Shown: one piece after another, positions 12,961 to 25,850 of the stretch
How the letters are laid out: the number at the start of each line of letters is the position of its first letter
Numbering within the stretch: the stretch's first letter is position 1
DNA from: Emydura subglobosa
Taxonomy: Eukaryota; Chordata; Testudines; Chelidae
Direction of reading: 5' to 3'
NCBI GenBank assembly: GCA_007922225.1
Contig: ML679956.1
Coordinates: 18,511,049 to 18,575,048, forward strand
DNA: 64,000 bases
Position numbers and translations under genes: made by a program
Notes under the pieces: generated by a model
The model's database searches: none
The model's input: only the letters and a program-made list of their open reading frames with translations
What the model was told of the DNA's origin: nothing

Positions 12961-13430
12961 TTATTTTAGAAGAACTAGGACACAAGCTCTTTCCCCTTTC
13001 ACCTAAACTGGATTCAAATAAAGTTATCTTGATTGGGAAGTCTAGTGCTCGCTAACTATTGGCCAGGGTCCAACTCTAATCTTGGGACACCATGAAGTAT
13101 TTGTATTAGTCATTGTCAGCAAGTGTCTTTGGGTATGATGTCACTGTATTTCAAAGGCAAAAACACTTGCTTTCCAGAAGTAACTTTATGAGCAATGAAT
13201 AAATCATCCCTGGCAAGGATAGATTGTATAGGCATTTCTAGAGAACATCAGTGCCACTAGTACTGCAACAGCAGCAGACCCATGTTGTGCTACTGCTGGC
13301 CAGGCTAAAAGCTTCAGAAAACATGTCTGTGAGCCACTGTGGCCCCTGTAATGACCAACAAGATTTTAGAGTATTAATCCACTATGACATCTGACTCATG
13401 ACTGTTAACTTAGATTTGCCCTGAAAAGTT
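12961..13430. other. Spacer without recognisable features
   Basis: AT-rich noncoding sequence with no open frame or repeat that I recognise. Confidence 0.5.
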
Positions 13431-13433
13431 CAT

Positions 13434-13581
13434 GTTAAATTTTCAAATGTAAATGCCTAAGTTTTGTCTGCCAACAATTCTCTTATGTATGAAAGTTAGG
13501 TAGCCATTTGCACATATAAATGCTCACTTTGCACGCACAAATATTTTGTTGACTTAAGGCCCACATTTGAAAATTTGTCCC
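13434..13581. repeat. Decayed hairpin MITE (TTTTCAAA / GCCTAA family)
   Basis: The left end has aaattttcaaatgtaaatgc followed by ctaag. The right end has cacatttgaaaatttgtccc. These are the inverted ends of the family whose best copy is at 25851-26023. The interior is much diverged. Confidence 0.45.
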
Positions 13582-14681
13582 AAAATGTCTACAGTCTTTG
13601 TCAATTACTTAATTTTTGAATACTAGCTCATTCTAAGACTTTGCTGGTAGTGTGGTGCTTCAGGTTATTGCACACAATTTAATGTGTCTTTTTCAGACCT
13701 CTTTGTTTCTGCTGTTATATCCCCAGAGGCCGACAAAGTTCCAAATGAAAAATACAATGAAACTATTTAACTAGAAACTTGAAATGAACTGGAATTAATT
13801 TTTGAGCATGTATAAATCTTTCAATAGGTTAACTTTCAACATTCAGCATTTCTAATGCCACTAATGTACTTACATTTAATAGACGATTGTTTGATTTAGG
13901 TTAATCCTGATCAAATTGTTCAAAACTAAGAGGGTTGTGACCAGATTTCCTGGGACTATTACCAGGGCAGAGTTGAAAAAAGAAGTACAGTATCTCAAAT
14001 CCTGAGAATTTACGTGTCAAGGGAGGGCTAATATTTTTTAGAAAGTGTAAAAATGTATAGAAAGATGTTATAATGAAATGAATATCTGATTTCAGTTACA
14101 GAATTCAGTATTGTATTAGATACAAGACCTTACTTGCATGCAATGTAGTTTGCAAACTTAAATACATGAAAATCAGGAAATTCCAAAGTTAAGGTTTGAC
14201 TGCAATGTTACCTCCACCACACTGAGCCTACCTGGCCAGATTTTTAATACACTGAGGCCAAAGAGCTGTGTAGAATCTCATGCTGACATTTTCATGCTCT
14301 ATTACTGCAACTATGGACAGAAATTGTATATTGGCACCTGTAACTTGGCTCTTGCATGTCTATATAACCATCTGTGTGTGCAAATACATAATTTATTATT
14401 ATATTTGCATTACATTAGTGGCCAGAGCTTCCAATCAGGATCAAGGCCTTATTGTTTGTGCACCCAAATGTGGTAATAGCGAGTGGACATGTAAGTCAGT
14501 AAGTCAGCCCCTACATTTAAAAAAAATGTGTCCTACTATATAGTTAAGGTAAACCTGTCACTCTTTAAGTAATAATATGGAATACTACATATATATGCAC
14601 TATGGGTTTCTTAACATTGTTTTGAAAACCTAAACTTTTGCATTTCCAGGACCTGACTAAGCCCTGACAATACAGAATGTA
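13582..14681. other. Spacer without recognisable features
   Basis: AT-rich noncoding sequence. The frames at 14280-14543 show no family resemblance. Confidence 0.45.
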
Positions 14682-14968
14682 TAGCATTACCACTTCTTGT
14701 GATTTTTAGAGAAAGTCTCATGATAGTTTTCCATAAATCCCCCATTCCTGGAGAGGTGAATAATTAAGTGAAAATTTCAACTTCCATTAAAACAAAAAGT
14801 TTCTAGCCCACCTAGCTGGGAGAAAAAGTTTGAAAACATGAACCTTAATGATCCAATCCCAGAAGGCAAATAAAAAAAACCCAACATTTATTTTTTTTAA
14901 ATCTTTTACATATTCTCGTGATGTTTTGGGGCCTGACTCGTGACTTTTGAATGCTTGGCGTCGGCAGT
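14682..14968. mobile_element. hAT-like MITE, copy A of a two-copy family
   Basis: This copy is in the opposite orientation to that at 21680-21969. Shared internal landmarks, read on the minus strand, include atttgccttctgg, a ttcatgttttcaaac stretch, gggctagaaac and tcatgagactt. The left end (tagcattaccac) and right end (gcttggcgtcggcagt) are decayed versions of the same cagtgttgcca-type inverted repeat. It does not code. Confidence 0.55.
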
Positions 14969-15479
14969 CCTTCATACACACTGCACTGCCCTGTGCCAAT
15001 GAGGGCCACTTCCCTTTGGGAGGGATTTGCCCCAAGCACCAAAACGGGCAAATCATGTGTAAAACAATCTGTTGTGCATAACTTTGGGAAAAACTGAGGG
15101 ACTAGATTAAAGTCTCTACTTCGGTGCATTATCCTGGGCACCTGGCCCTAAAACAGCCATCACTAGTGATTAGGACTATATTCCCTGCTCTGCCAGAGCT
15201 CCACTCAGTGCACCCAAGTGGCCTTTGCACTCCCCTGGCCCCATGGATAGCCACAGGCCAACGTGATCCTTGCTGGAATTTAGAGTAGCCTCAACCACAA
15301 AGGGCTGCTATGCCAGATGAGGATCACCGTAGGACAGTACGTTCTGGCTGTGGCTTAACCTACCCTTTGTGTGTCCCCAACACTGTCTCTATGACAGTTG
15401 TGGATTACCCAGTGCCAGGGGAATCCTGGCTTTACAGCTGCTGTGAACTGCAAAAGTGGCACAGAAGAGCTATCGCGTT
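14969..15479. other. Spacer without recognisable features
   Basis: Noncoding sequence of average composition. The 72-codon frame at 15310-15528 is unrecognised. Confidence 0.4.
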
Positions 15480-15575
15480 GGACAGAATTTGGCCCAGGGA
15501 GGTCTGCAGACCTAGATTACATTCCTAACTTTGAAAGTGACTGTATGTGCAACCTTGGGCAAGTCATTTAGGGTC
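15480..15575 (+). repeat. MIR/CORE-SINE, 5' part
   Basis: The stretch with gcagacctagattacattcc and then gcaaccttgggcaagtcatt is characteristic of MIR-type tRNA-derived SINEs. The next expected MIR segment (ctcagttttctcatccgtac, with an ataataatat-like tail) appears only at about 15863-15895, so the copy is split. Confidence 0.6.
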
Positions 15576-15850
15576 AAGTTGTGGTATGTGATCATTAACC
15601 AAAGCGGAGGTGAGTCTGCAGCTGTATGTCCCTCCCAAGTTTCACTCTGCATGTTCCCTCATTCTGGGGAGTTTGCTCTTCTGGCCTGAGGAAAGCCTTG
15701 TCCCTGCCTCTTCCCTGCATTCTTTAGGACCATGTGCACTGTCCAGGGACAAAGGGGGGGGGAGGGGGGAGTGACAGGCCCTTGCATAGACCACAGAAGT
15801 GGAGGTTAGGTACCTTGCCTGCTTTCACCCATGTAGGATCCTGTCACAAT
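15576..15850. other. Sequence inserted in the MIR SINE
   Basis: About 275 bp separate the two halves of the MIR copy. It contains a G-rich run near 15752-15770 and no recognisable ends or coding. Either an old element inserted here or two SINE fragments lie side by side. Confidence 0.35.
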
Positions 15851-15920
15851 CTGCCCTTCTACCTCAGTTTTCTCATCCGTACAATAATATTAGCCCCCTC
15901 CCAACATTTGTAACATGATT
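15851..15920 (+). repeat. MIR/CORE-SINE, 3' part
   Basis: The segment ctacctcagttttctcatcc followed by gtacaataatattagccccc matches the 'cctcagtttcctcatctgt' block and following A/T-rich part of MIR. It continues the copy begun at 15480. Confidence 0.5.
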
Positions 15921-17872
15921 TGATGTCCTCACATGAAAGTCGGTACACACTGCATGTGCAAAGCACCGTGTCCTTATTATAAAGCGGCAAATTTCCAGAT
16001 TCCTCAGTGAACATTACAGAGGTTTCATTTTCACACACACAAACCATCCAACAAGTTCTCTGCTGTATTAGGCACAAGCAGGAGTTTCTTTGAAAGCAGG
16101 CCATGCGTGCCTTTTCTTGCCAACATGTTTTCTTCAACCAGTTTATTCTGTTTAGTCATTTAAAGGAAAATGCCCACTTCTCCTGATAGTGTTTGAGTTC
16201 CTCTCTTGTGCCTTGTTTGTATTTCAGTTTAAAGGTGGAGGACGTGGTTTTTGTTCTAATCTTCTGTCTTTTGGGGGAATTCTTCAGAAGTTTGAGCCAG
16301 TCTGATAATTCTTATGTTCTCATCTATTTCTCTCATCCTATTTTCCAGTGCCAAAAAAATAACTGGCAGCACATTGCTCTTTTTCCAATCATCGTTCTGT
16401 TTCCTGGGGAGATTAAAATTAATTATCTGCATTTTGGCATGTGGAAATCTCGAATGTTCTCCTTGCTCCATTCCTTTGCATTGGCACTGGTCTACGTGTA
16501 GAGCAGAAATTTTTGGGGGCACCAAAGTTGCAGCAGAAGGAGCATCAGCAGGAGTAGACAGACTGGAAGCAATTCAGATTCCCCTGTATTATCAATATCG
16601 TGGGCATTTGCCCATTAGTAAAATCCTCCACTCTAAATGGCTTAATGCCACATGGAACATACTCTAAATCTTGTTTTTAAATGTGCTTTAGTTGATCATA
16701 TTATTAATACTGAAACTCAGGGTTTTTCCTCTATCTCAGCCCCACAGTTTGTATAGAAAGGCATGCAGTGTACATGACACACCTTTTGAACCACAAGGAA
16801 ATAGCTGGAAATCCATGTGTAAGCAGAAAAAAATCAGAATATGAGGGACAATTATTAAAGTTTTATGTTCAAGAAAAGAGTGTAAAATAGTAGCTTAGCT
16901 ATTCCTAACTCTGAGCACCCATGTGTTAGAAACTGTAGGTAGTTAGATGCCGCAGTCATTGGTTTTAATTTTTATAATGTTATAAAATTTCATCTATTGC
17001 CAAATCATCTGGGCATGTGTGGTCCTAAATTGCACAGAAGTATGATAATGATTTTCTTAAATTCATCGGTCATTTGCTTCTGCTCCATTCATTTGAGCTC
17101 TCTGACCTGAGCTTGCAACTTGTAAATAAATTATTGGGTAGAGGTTAGTTAATGTTTGTCAAGTGATTCAAAGATCATAAGCATGATTTTCCACTGCAGC
17201 ACAACTGCGTAGTCACTTAAATCTCTGCCAAGTAGATCTAACTCACACCACTTCTGCAGCATAAAGGGAGTATATAACTAGGGAATCCCCTGGGATAAGG
17301 GGGTTCCCCAGATGGAGTAAAGCCAGCATAATGGCTTTATGCCAGTCTTCCTTGCAGCCCCTGGCATAAGGGACATACTAGGAATGTGGCCAGAGGGAGG
17401 GGGATGTGGCTGGAGTGCAGCTGGCCTCTAGTAGTTCTTGGCTGCAAGCATGGCCCATTGGGGACTGTTGTAGCCAAATGTAAGTTAGAGACCAGAGGCA
17501 GCTTGTCTTAGACTTGGGGTTCTCAGCAAGGCCAAGAATAGGGGAGGAGCACATGTGGCTTAAAGCCACCTTCCTCCCTAACCCTGCTGTTGCTGCGCTG
17601 AGTACAAGTTGGCCTGAATGGAGAATCTTGTTCAGCGAGTCCAAAGTGGATGTAAAACTCTGAGTCAAATTCCTTTCCGGGCTGCTAGGGTCACACAGCC
17701 ACTTAGCACCTAAAACAAAGACTCTGTCTAGCCCTAACCCCCTAAGAGATGAAAACACTTCTCCTGAGCAAGGCCAAGAGAACAAAACCAGTTAGGAGAT
17801 TGTAGCCAAAGTCATTCTGGAGATATGATGAGCCAATAGATGCAGTTCAAAAAGCCTTTTAAAAAATGAGAC
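15921..17872. other. Spacer with small palindromes
   Basis: No gene recognised. Overlapping frames on both strands at 16193-16667 have no family resemblance. Around 17280-17345 there are short perfect palindromes such as taaagcca-gcataa-tggcttta and ggaatcccc/ggggttcc. A 135-codon minus frame at 17378-17785 is unrecognised. Confidence 0.4.
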
Positions 17873-18000
17873 CAGGTGGGTAGGATAATATCTTCTTTTG
17901 GACAAACTTCTATTAGTCCAATAAATATTGCCTCACCCACCTTGACTCTCTAATATCCCGGAACTGCCACCACTGAAAAGAAACCCTAAACCAACAACAA
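17873..18000 (+). mobile_element. Penelope-like element relic, back-to-back ends
   Basis: The left arm ggtgggtaggataatatc at 17875-17892 and the right arm tccaataaatattgcctc, then acccacctt, at 17917-17943 are inverted copies of one another. The right side continues as gactctctaatatcccggaa, the 3' end type of a Penelope-like family abundant in turtle DNA. The element body is missing, leaving terminal sequences facing each other with a 14-bp gap. Confidence 0.5.
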
Positions 18001-19261
18001 CTAATGACAGGTAAATGTAGAAAACAGCATGGGTGATATCCTCAGCTGGTATATATTAGTGTAGTCCCATTGAACCAAACAATTTCTATAACAATTTCCT
18101 TTCCACCAGCTCAAGATCTGTCCCTTTGTCTGAATTTTCGCAGGCTGCTATAGCTTTCCCCCAAAACTCTAGTTCTATCCTGGGATGACATGCTGCAGGC
18201 AGGATTTCAAAGAATTTAGGAGAATGTGGGGTGTGGGCACTTTAAAAACAAGCTTATTATGCAGAACTTGCTTCGACCTTAAGTATGTAGTGTCTACTGC
18301 TACTCCCTAATCATTAGTTACATTAGGAAATTAATCATATCGTCGGAAAAAATTATGGCTAACTGGCAAAATCAGAGTGGCTGCTGCAGAAAGAGAGCAT
18401 TAGGGTTTGTTTGATATCTGACTTTCTCTTTCAGTCTAATGTGTGTATGTTCCAGGAATATAAATATTTGTTGTTAACAAGAGAATATACTTTGTTCATG
18501 TGTCTCTCGATTTGAATGTAGGAGAAGAGTCCTGCTGAGTTCCAAGAAAACCTCAGTGAGTTTCAAGAACCTTGGACAAGGTCTGAAAAATCTCTCCATC
18601 ATGAAAAAACAACATATGGAAAATTTGTTTTTTCCATGGTGTCAGCCTCTCCATGGTGTGATTCCTTGAACAAATCCAGGAAGCTACTTATGTAATTGTG
18701 CATACTGCAAGTTGTACAATTGTACATACTTTCTTCCTGGGAAGAAAGAGCTGCACCTCCCCAGAATTTAAGAGCTGCTTCTTGACCCTAACTGTCAATG
18801 TAGTGCTTTTTGTCATGTATATTATTTCCTATCACATCCTTTAAAAATGCCTACCTTTGTGCATGCTCATAATGCACATCTAAATCCATGTTTTTTGGAA
18901 GGTAACTCACTTGACTAGGCAATGCAGCCCCTTTTTCTCTACACTAGAAATATTAGCGACACTGCACCTTATCAGTAAATAATACTAATTGTACTGGAGT
19001 TGTTATATAGTGAGACATAAGAATTGCAATTTACATATAGTTACATTAACTTATACATTTACTGGTGCATAATAAACTACATAACTGGATACTTTTAAAA
19101 TTAATCATTTTATTAGGAAGGTCCAGTAGCGTTAAGAGTCTGGCTTAAACTGACAAAGCCTCAAAATGCAAATTCAGCACAGAAACTTTGAATCCAGGAT
19201 AATCCAGATTTAGAGAAATACTGCAGGAGTATCTAAATAACCCATGATCTTGCATGCATTA
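18001..19261. other. Spacer without recognisable features
   Basis: AT-rich noncoding sequence. A small inverted repeat (aaaaaacaa ... ttgtttttt) lies near 18605-18636. No repeat family or exon recognised. Confidence 0.45.
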
Positions 19262-19325
19262 TGGGTCAAATCATGGGCCTGTTAAAGTCAATGGGAGTTT
19301 TGCCTTTGACTTCAACAGAACCAGG
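19262..19325. repeat. TCAATGG-core hairpin repeat
   Basis: The segment with catgggcctgttaaagtcaa, tgggagttttgcc and ctttgacttcaacagaacc folds on itself. It is another copy of the small hairpin repeat seen at 37262 and 45805. Confidence 0.45.
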
Positions 19326-19790
19326 GGGTGTTCATGTATAAATGAGAGAAAGGAGCCAGTGTATTCTTATCTCTGGAATTTAGATTCCACCTCTTGCCAA
19401 CTACATCACTGCTACCAATTTTAGTGGAGATATCCAGTAATGTACTCCTCCCATCTCTAAATTCTCTCTCACCTTCCCAGCTACTGATTGCATTATTCAT
19501 TTTAATATTTAATTCAATCCATTTTTTTTTTGGAAAAGAGGTTTCTAAAAAAGACGGCTCTGGAACTTTGAGTCTCTGGTATGAGAATGCCACAGAATTT
19601 AGGTCCAGTTTGCACAGGCTTCCTGCAAAGGCTTACTTGAGCCAAACAAAGCAGTGCTCTGAAGACCACATTAGTAGTAACTGACAAGTAAAACATTTGA
19701 GAAAACCTAAAATGATAATCCAGCATGCATAGATGTACACACACCTGTACACCAAATGAACAGAACACAAACCCCAAGCACTCTATACAG

Positions 19791-20206
19791 CAGGGGTGGG
19801 CAATAATTTTCACAGAGGGGCCACTCCACAAATTTGGTAAGTCGTTGCGGGCCTGTGCCACTTCCAGCTTCTGTCACGTGACTGGAAGCAGGAAGTTTGG
19901 GAAGTGACCAGCCTAGAAACTAAGCTGCCCAGCGCTCCATTTACCTTGGCAACTGGAGCGTCAGGCAGCTTAGTGAGCCTCGGCTGGTTGCTTCCCAAAC
20001 TTCCTGCTTCCAGCCATGTGACTGGAAGCTGGACATTTGGGTAGTGACCAGCTGAAACCTGCTTGACGCTCCAAGGTAGCTTAAGCAGAATGTTGGCAGC
20101 AGAAGCAATGGATTGGGTGGGCCTACTTTTGCCCCTGCATGGCGGGCCGGACAGAAATGTTAGACAGGCCGGATCCGGCCTGTGGGACGTATTTTGCCCA
20201 CCCCTG
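19791..20206. mobile_element. hAT-family MITE with TSD
   Basis: The 13-bp terminal inverted repeats are perfect: caggggtgggcaa and ttgcccacccctg. The flanks are ctatacag at 19783-19790 and ctttacag at 20207-20214, an 8-bp target duplication with one mismatch, as expected for hAT. Inside is a long foldback: gactggaagcaggaagtttg at about 19880, then ggaag, opposes cttcccaaacttcctgcttc, then cagcc, near 19990. There is no coding capacity. Its GC-rich ends (gggccggac, ggatccggcctgt) match a hAT MITE type common in turtles. Confidence 0.85.
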
Positions 20207-20214
20207 CTTTACAG

Positions 20215-21679
20215 GCAAGACAAAGAAATGCAGAACAGGCATTTCATGTCTGAAGTATTCACACCCTTAAGGAGACTCTTTTGTCAAAAAACTCAGGCTA
20301 ATATTTCTCACAGCTTGCCCATCTTAGGAACAGCCACAGCAAAGATTGCCAGCAATAGTGACTGTCTGAGACAGAACCATTATCTATTTTAGGGTTTCAT
20401 ACTACCACCCATCACTCTATTACACACCTCCCCCATGAAATCAAGAGCAATAGTGAAGTCCCTAGTGGACTTCATGGAGTTTCTGGCTCTTCTCCCTTTT
20501 GGAGCTAAAACTGGTGCTTGACATTTTTTTTATTTGCTGTTTTATTGGTTGATTTGTTTGTTACAGTTGTTTAATATTGTGGGGGATATTTTGGGTCAAT
20601 GGTGGTGTCAACTCTGACCAGTCAGACTGTGCTATGACATTGCAAGCTTCTGACATGGCACAGCCGAAGTGTAATATTGCATCCAAAAGGAGCTTGTGTG
20701 GTATGCCTCTTATTTTATTGACATACAACAAAACCCTAGAACTCCATCTGACATTTTGGATAAGCAATTATTATTTTGGCTTCTTTGCTCGCACATAATG
20801 TTACAAGATAGTTAGAGAAAACTGTACCCTCCTCCCTCAAAATAAATACAGTATAGACTCATAAAGGCATATTAAATATGTTTTTAAAAATCAAATGACA
20901 GTTGGAAGGGACTCCCTGCACTACCGTTTCTCTTGAATCCTGAGTTTGGCCAGCCTTCCTGAACCTATGATGTTCCACAAACTCTGCCAATTGACTTGTC
21001 TGCTTGTTTTTTGTGAGCCGCAGGGCAACAACAGAGGCTGGAGAGGCTGCAATACTCAGAACAGCATATTCTGTGATGGTTGTTTTTCTAATCACTACTC
21101 TAGATCGTGCCGAGAGAAGGGTGAAATTAGTTCTACACATACTGACTGGAAAGTCCCTCGCTACCCTGAAGCAGAGGAAGGTAGTAATGGACCCTGGGGC
21201 AGATGGGTCTGGTCTTTGACACAGATCTCCTGAGATTGCCAGATGTTGGGGAATAGAACTGCCTCCCCGTTCCATAGCAGAGAACAAACTCTGCCTCTGA
21301 ACAGAACAAAACAGAAGAAATTACATCAGGGAACCCTCATGGAATTTTTCTGTCCAGCTGATTTTCTTAGGAAGAAACAATCTTGGACACACAGTTTTTA
21401 ACCAGTACTTATTCAGATAAAACTCCCATGAATTTTGATGGGACTGAGAAAAACTGAGTAAAGAACTTTAAGATTTGTCCCACAGTTAATAAGGTCACCA
21501 GAGTATTTTGCTTCAAAACTGTCCTCTATTGCTACTAAATGTAGTATGATGAATGTAACCAAAGAAAACGTGCCAAGTTTTAAGAGGGACCTAGTTGACT
21601 GGGGGTTCCAGAATACAAGTTGGTGCCAAACTGCTACCAAAAAAAACGGGCCTCTCAGAACGGAATATGGGCCTTTATG
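20215..21679. other. Unrecognised segment
   Basis: The sequence includes a 142-codon minus-strand frame at 20859-21287 and overlapping plus-strand frames. I do not recognise any of them. No signal, splice context or repeat ends are visible. Confidence 0.4.
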
Positions 21680-21969
21680 CAGTATTGCCAAGCCCAGGTG
21701 TTCAAAACTGCAGAGCTGGGTCACAAAAATAATGAGATTTGCTTAAAAATCATGAAACTTTAAGAAATACCTACTTTGAGGATCTTTTTATTTACCTTCT
21801 GATATTGTAGCCTTTAAAGTCCACATTTTCAGGCTTTTCTTCCCAATCATGAGAGCTAGAAATGTCATGATTTTAATGAAAAGTGAGATTCTCATCTAAT
21901 CACATGGATCCAGGTGCTGGGGCTTTAGGAAAAGTGCTAAATATTGTGAGGCTTGAGTTGGCAACAGTA
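21680..21969. mobile_element. hAT-like MITE, copy B of a two-copy family
   Basis: The element starts cagtattgccaag and ends gagttggcaacagta, diverged inverted repeats of a cagtgttgcca type. Internal landmarks ttaaaaatcatgaaac, tttatttaccttctga, aatcatgagagctagaaa and ttctcatctaatcacatg are shared with 14682-14968 in opposite orientation. It does not code. No clean 8-bp duplication remains. Confidence 0.6.
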
Positions 21970-23199
21970 AAGTTCTTTTCCCTACAACTCTGCCTGTTTG
22001 CTGCATCGCTTATTGTTAATGAAACAGCAAATAGGTTTTAAGGTTCTCAGATATCACAATGAGGGTGGGGTATACCTAAATAGACAGTGCTGCTACCTTT
22101 GTTACATGCACAGAACTCCTACCGCTGCTGGAGAGGCTTGTGCAAAAACTGTGAAAATGGACCTAAGTCCTTTTGGAGAATCACATGTATAATTTGGAAT
22201 TGGCTAACATTTCATCAGTTCCCCATAAAAATCTGTGTTTGATTAAATATAGTTCTTTACTGTCAATGTAGATCCCTAGATTTATGCAGCTCATGCAAAA
22301 ATGCTGGTGGACTTGGCCTCCAGTGAAACTATATAACTAGTAGCATCATAAAATCTTCTGTAATATCTGAACACTTCAGGTGATTTATTGTGGAATATAA
22401 GAGCAGTAGCCCAGAAGACAATAAATAATTGTATTAAAGAGACAGTGTGATAAAATGGATTAATTGTGATAAAGTTATCTTGATACCTTTTAGTTACTTA
22501 TCTAGGAACTTCAGTGAAAGTTACAACATAATCTACTGTTGTTGCTTTTTTTATTTAGTTATCTAGGTGCTAGAATCAAAACAAGAAGCAAATATAATAA
22601 CAATAGATTGTCTCAAAATTCATCTTCATTTACTGACATAGTTAGTTGTAGACTATTTTAAAAAACACGCAGCATTAGTTTCTGAAAATTATACCTACAG
22701 CCAAACTCATAAGTAAACTGTATTTCCAAGTTTATAACTATAAATAAGTGCTCTAATATCCATTTTGTTCTTGTTTTACCATAAAATGTATTTAACCATG
22801 GCTGACATGTACAGAGTGGAAACACTTGCATTTCCTGATGTCATGATGATATATACTGATGATCCCTGTTGAGTAAAATAGTAATTATAAAAGAGGCAGC
22901 TCCACACTCACAGATTTTTGACTTATTGTTCCACCTGTCTAATTTGTTTTACTTTTCTTTTTGGATAGGCAATGCATGTGAAAAGCATATGGGTTTATAG
23001 CTCTGTGCCAAGGAGAATTTTCTTGCAAAGAGAAAGTGTAGTCATTGAATACCACGTTGGCAATCCAGCAGAATATGACAGAGTTCAAAATAACTTGGAA
23101 ACAGTGACAAATACGTCATGAACAGCCTGCCCAAGGAGCATGAGTAAACAGCATAGCCATTATTAATTATTATTTTTTATGTAACCTCTTTGGGGTTTA
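21970..23199. other. Spacer without recognisable features
   Basis: AT-rich noncoding sequence. The 64-codon frame at 21998-22192 is unrecognised. Confidence 0.45.
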
Positions 23200-23905
23200 G
23201 AGAGCATGGCCCCTTTTAAATCTTGGCCCTGCGGAGGAAGTGCTGATTATTCCAGAAGGTGGAAATGCTGTTTGGGGGAGGAGAGGGGGAGAGAGCGACA
23301 GGCGTGTGTGTCTGTAGCTCCAGAAAGAAGGGCTATGGTGAGCATGCACTCACAGAGTGAAGCACCTGAGAATCTGCCCAAAGCCTGGGAAGGGCACAGT
23401 GGCTGACTGGGGACGCCTCAGGACAGGAGCCAGGAGGGGCACTGTGCCAGGGAGGAATCACCCGAGAAGGACAAACCAGAGCTGGATCCAGTATCACTGC
23501 TGCCCAGAGCTGCATGGGGCCGTGAGTGCTGGGGCTTGTGACTTTGCACTGGGAATAAGGAGGGTGGCTGTAGTTAGCTAAGTGGGGAGGCTGTTGCTCT
23601 GTGTAAGTTTGCAGAGAGTGGCAGAAGAGGGCACCGGAGGGGTTTGTTGGGGGAAGTTCACTGACCCCGAAGACGACCAGGAGCACTCAAAACTCACTGC
23701 TGGACTGGGACTTTGCCCAGGACTCCTGAACTTTTGAGTGCAGACGCATTGCTCGCTGTCTGCCCTTTCAGACTGGGGTACCACTGGGCCTGTGGGGCCT
23801 AGTGTTGAAAGTAGCCCTATTTTACCACTCTCCCTATCTTTCCATCTGTTGTTTTTTTCCATTCATCCTCTGTAAATAAATATTTCCCTTTCCCATGTTC
23901 ATTGT
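23200..23905 (+). repeat. GC-rich LTR-like block, unclassified
   Basis: A sharp rise in G+C begins at about 23206 within AT-rich DNA and ends soon after a plus-strand AATAAA at 23875-23880. Composition, length of about 700 bp and the polyadenylation signal fit a solo LTR or the 3' end of a retroelement. No second copy or target duplication was found, and the internal frames on both strands are unrecognised. Confidence 0.3.
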
Positions 23906-25850
23906 ACTATGCTGGTGTGTGAGTTCACTCCAGGGGGTTTGGAACAGGTTGGAAGGGACTTTCCCTGTGGCATTCCTGCACATGCCTTTTCTTGGCCAGA
24001 GCTACCTGCAGAGCAAACATTATCTTGGCCACGAGGATGCTAAAGTTACATTTCTTATTATTTTATTGATTGTGCCTGATCCTGCAGCTTTTGTGAACCT
24101 GATCCAAAGCCTGCTAATGTCAATAGGAATCTTTGTTTGTATGTTTTTGCTTCAAGTTGATGGAGTTCTGCATAAGAAAAGATTGCAAGACCAGGAATGA
24201 GCCTATCCTAAGAAATCTCCATTGCCTGTTTTATTGAAGGTCTGCTTACAAAAAAGGACCTGAAAAATGCTTTTAATAATGAGAAATTCATCCACCCACC
24301 AGAGAATGGAGTTTTTCATTATATCCTTCTACTATTTTCCTCACTTTACTGATGATAATATTTGTCTTTAGCTATATGGTTATCTTATCTCTAGAGTTGG
24401 TTGAATACCAGGGGAAAAAACACAAAGAAATTATTTGACCAATATTGCTAACATTTCTTGAATAATTTATTCAATGAAGAGTATTCATCCAGTCCTCTGA
24501 CTTAATTATGTATAATGAAATTCAGGAAGATAGAAGATTAATTGCAAATGTAATTGACTTCCTTTTGGTTGGTTGTGTCAAAATTCCATCATTTCTTTTT
24601 CTCACATGCAGTGCATTGGAAAACAATTGGAGGTACATCTCCAAGGTGAAGGGGAGTGTTTTAGCTCCAAGACACTAATTAAAGGCCGTAGGAGTCACCT
24701 GTTCTGCTTAATTCCTGTTCAGTACTCACACTCTTATTTTTAAATGTATTATATTTATTATTACTATAATTATTTCAGTAAAGTGTATTAACATTATGGT
24801 AATAATATAAATCATTAAAATTGTGGTAGGTCATTCCTAATGAAATAGATATGACAAATGAAACAACCTCTTGTGTTTGCCATGATTAATTGGATAGTAT
24901 GTAAAATTTAACTTGTCATTAGCAAAGGACAAATTTGTCATTTATCAGCTTTACAGCAATATTACTGTACCTAATTTCTACAGATGGAAAACAATCTGCT
25001 ATGATGATCTCTTTCATTAGTCAGTGACTTTACTTTTTCTTTTTTTTTCCTTTTTTTTTTTCCTGAATGATTGTATTTAACCCACAGCATTTAGGAGCAA
25101 ATAGATATTATGGTGGCGGGCCCTGTGGACAAACATAAAAGAGATTAATTTACACTACATTGTCAGCGTGCATATTTATAGTTAAGCTTATTTAGCACAT
25201 CAGATTTGCTTTATGGAAAATACTTTTAGAAACCATGTAAGATTGTACTCCCTTTTGATACCAAATAACAAAAATGAAATATACTTACTATCTGCAATTA
25301 GACAGGAGATAGTATATTTGGCATATATTAAGAATCAAGCTGTGTTTTAGTTCTTCTCATGTATTGTACTAACGTATAGTTTTGGTTTATCTTATGGGTG
25401 ATTGATGGCAAATTACAATCCTCCATAGTGAAACTATATTTATGTTTTAGTTGAACCCCTTCTTATGGTAACATGAAATGGAAATATAAATTGGAGCCAA
25501 GGATATTTGCATAATTATATTGCCTGTCTCTGCTATCACGGTAGTACCATGACACTAACACATTGGTTATCTGGCAAATGCCTTAGTCTATTGTGCGTAC
25601 TGGTATTGCACTACTCAGTAAGTGTGCTCTGGCTTTCCTCTGGTGTTCATTGACAATGCCTTCCAGCTTTTAGTCTGTAGAACAATTGTGGAAGAGAGCA
25701 CCTTCACAGACCGTATACCCCATTGTATACTGAAATTAGCCAGCATGAACAAAATCAATACAAAACTATACTGTGACTCACGTTATACATCTAAGGGAGT
25801 AAGGAGGCGTAGGAACTCCTCTGTGTGGGTTTACCTGGACCTTGGTTCCA
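23906..25850. other. Spacer without recognisable features
   Basis: Very AT-rich noncoding sequence with T-rich tracts near 25035-25065. A 101-codon frame at 23895-24200 and an 84-codon frame at 25622-25876 are unrecognised. Confidence 0.45.

Noticed and set aside
20859..21287. 142-codon minus-strand frame with plus-strand frames opposite
   Set aside because: Not recognised, and overlapping open frames on the other strand argue for composition.
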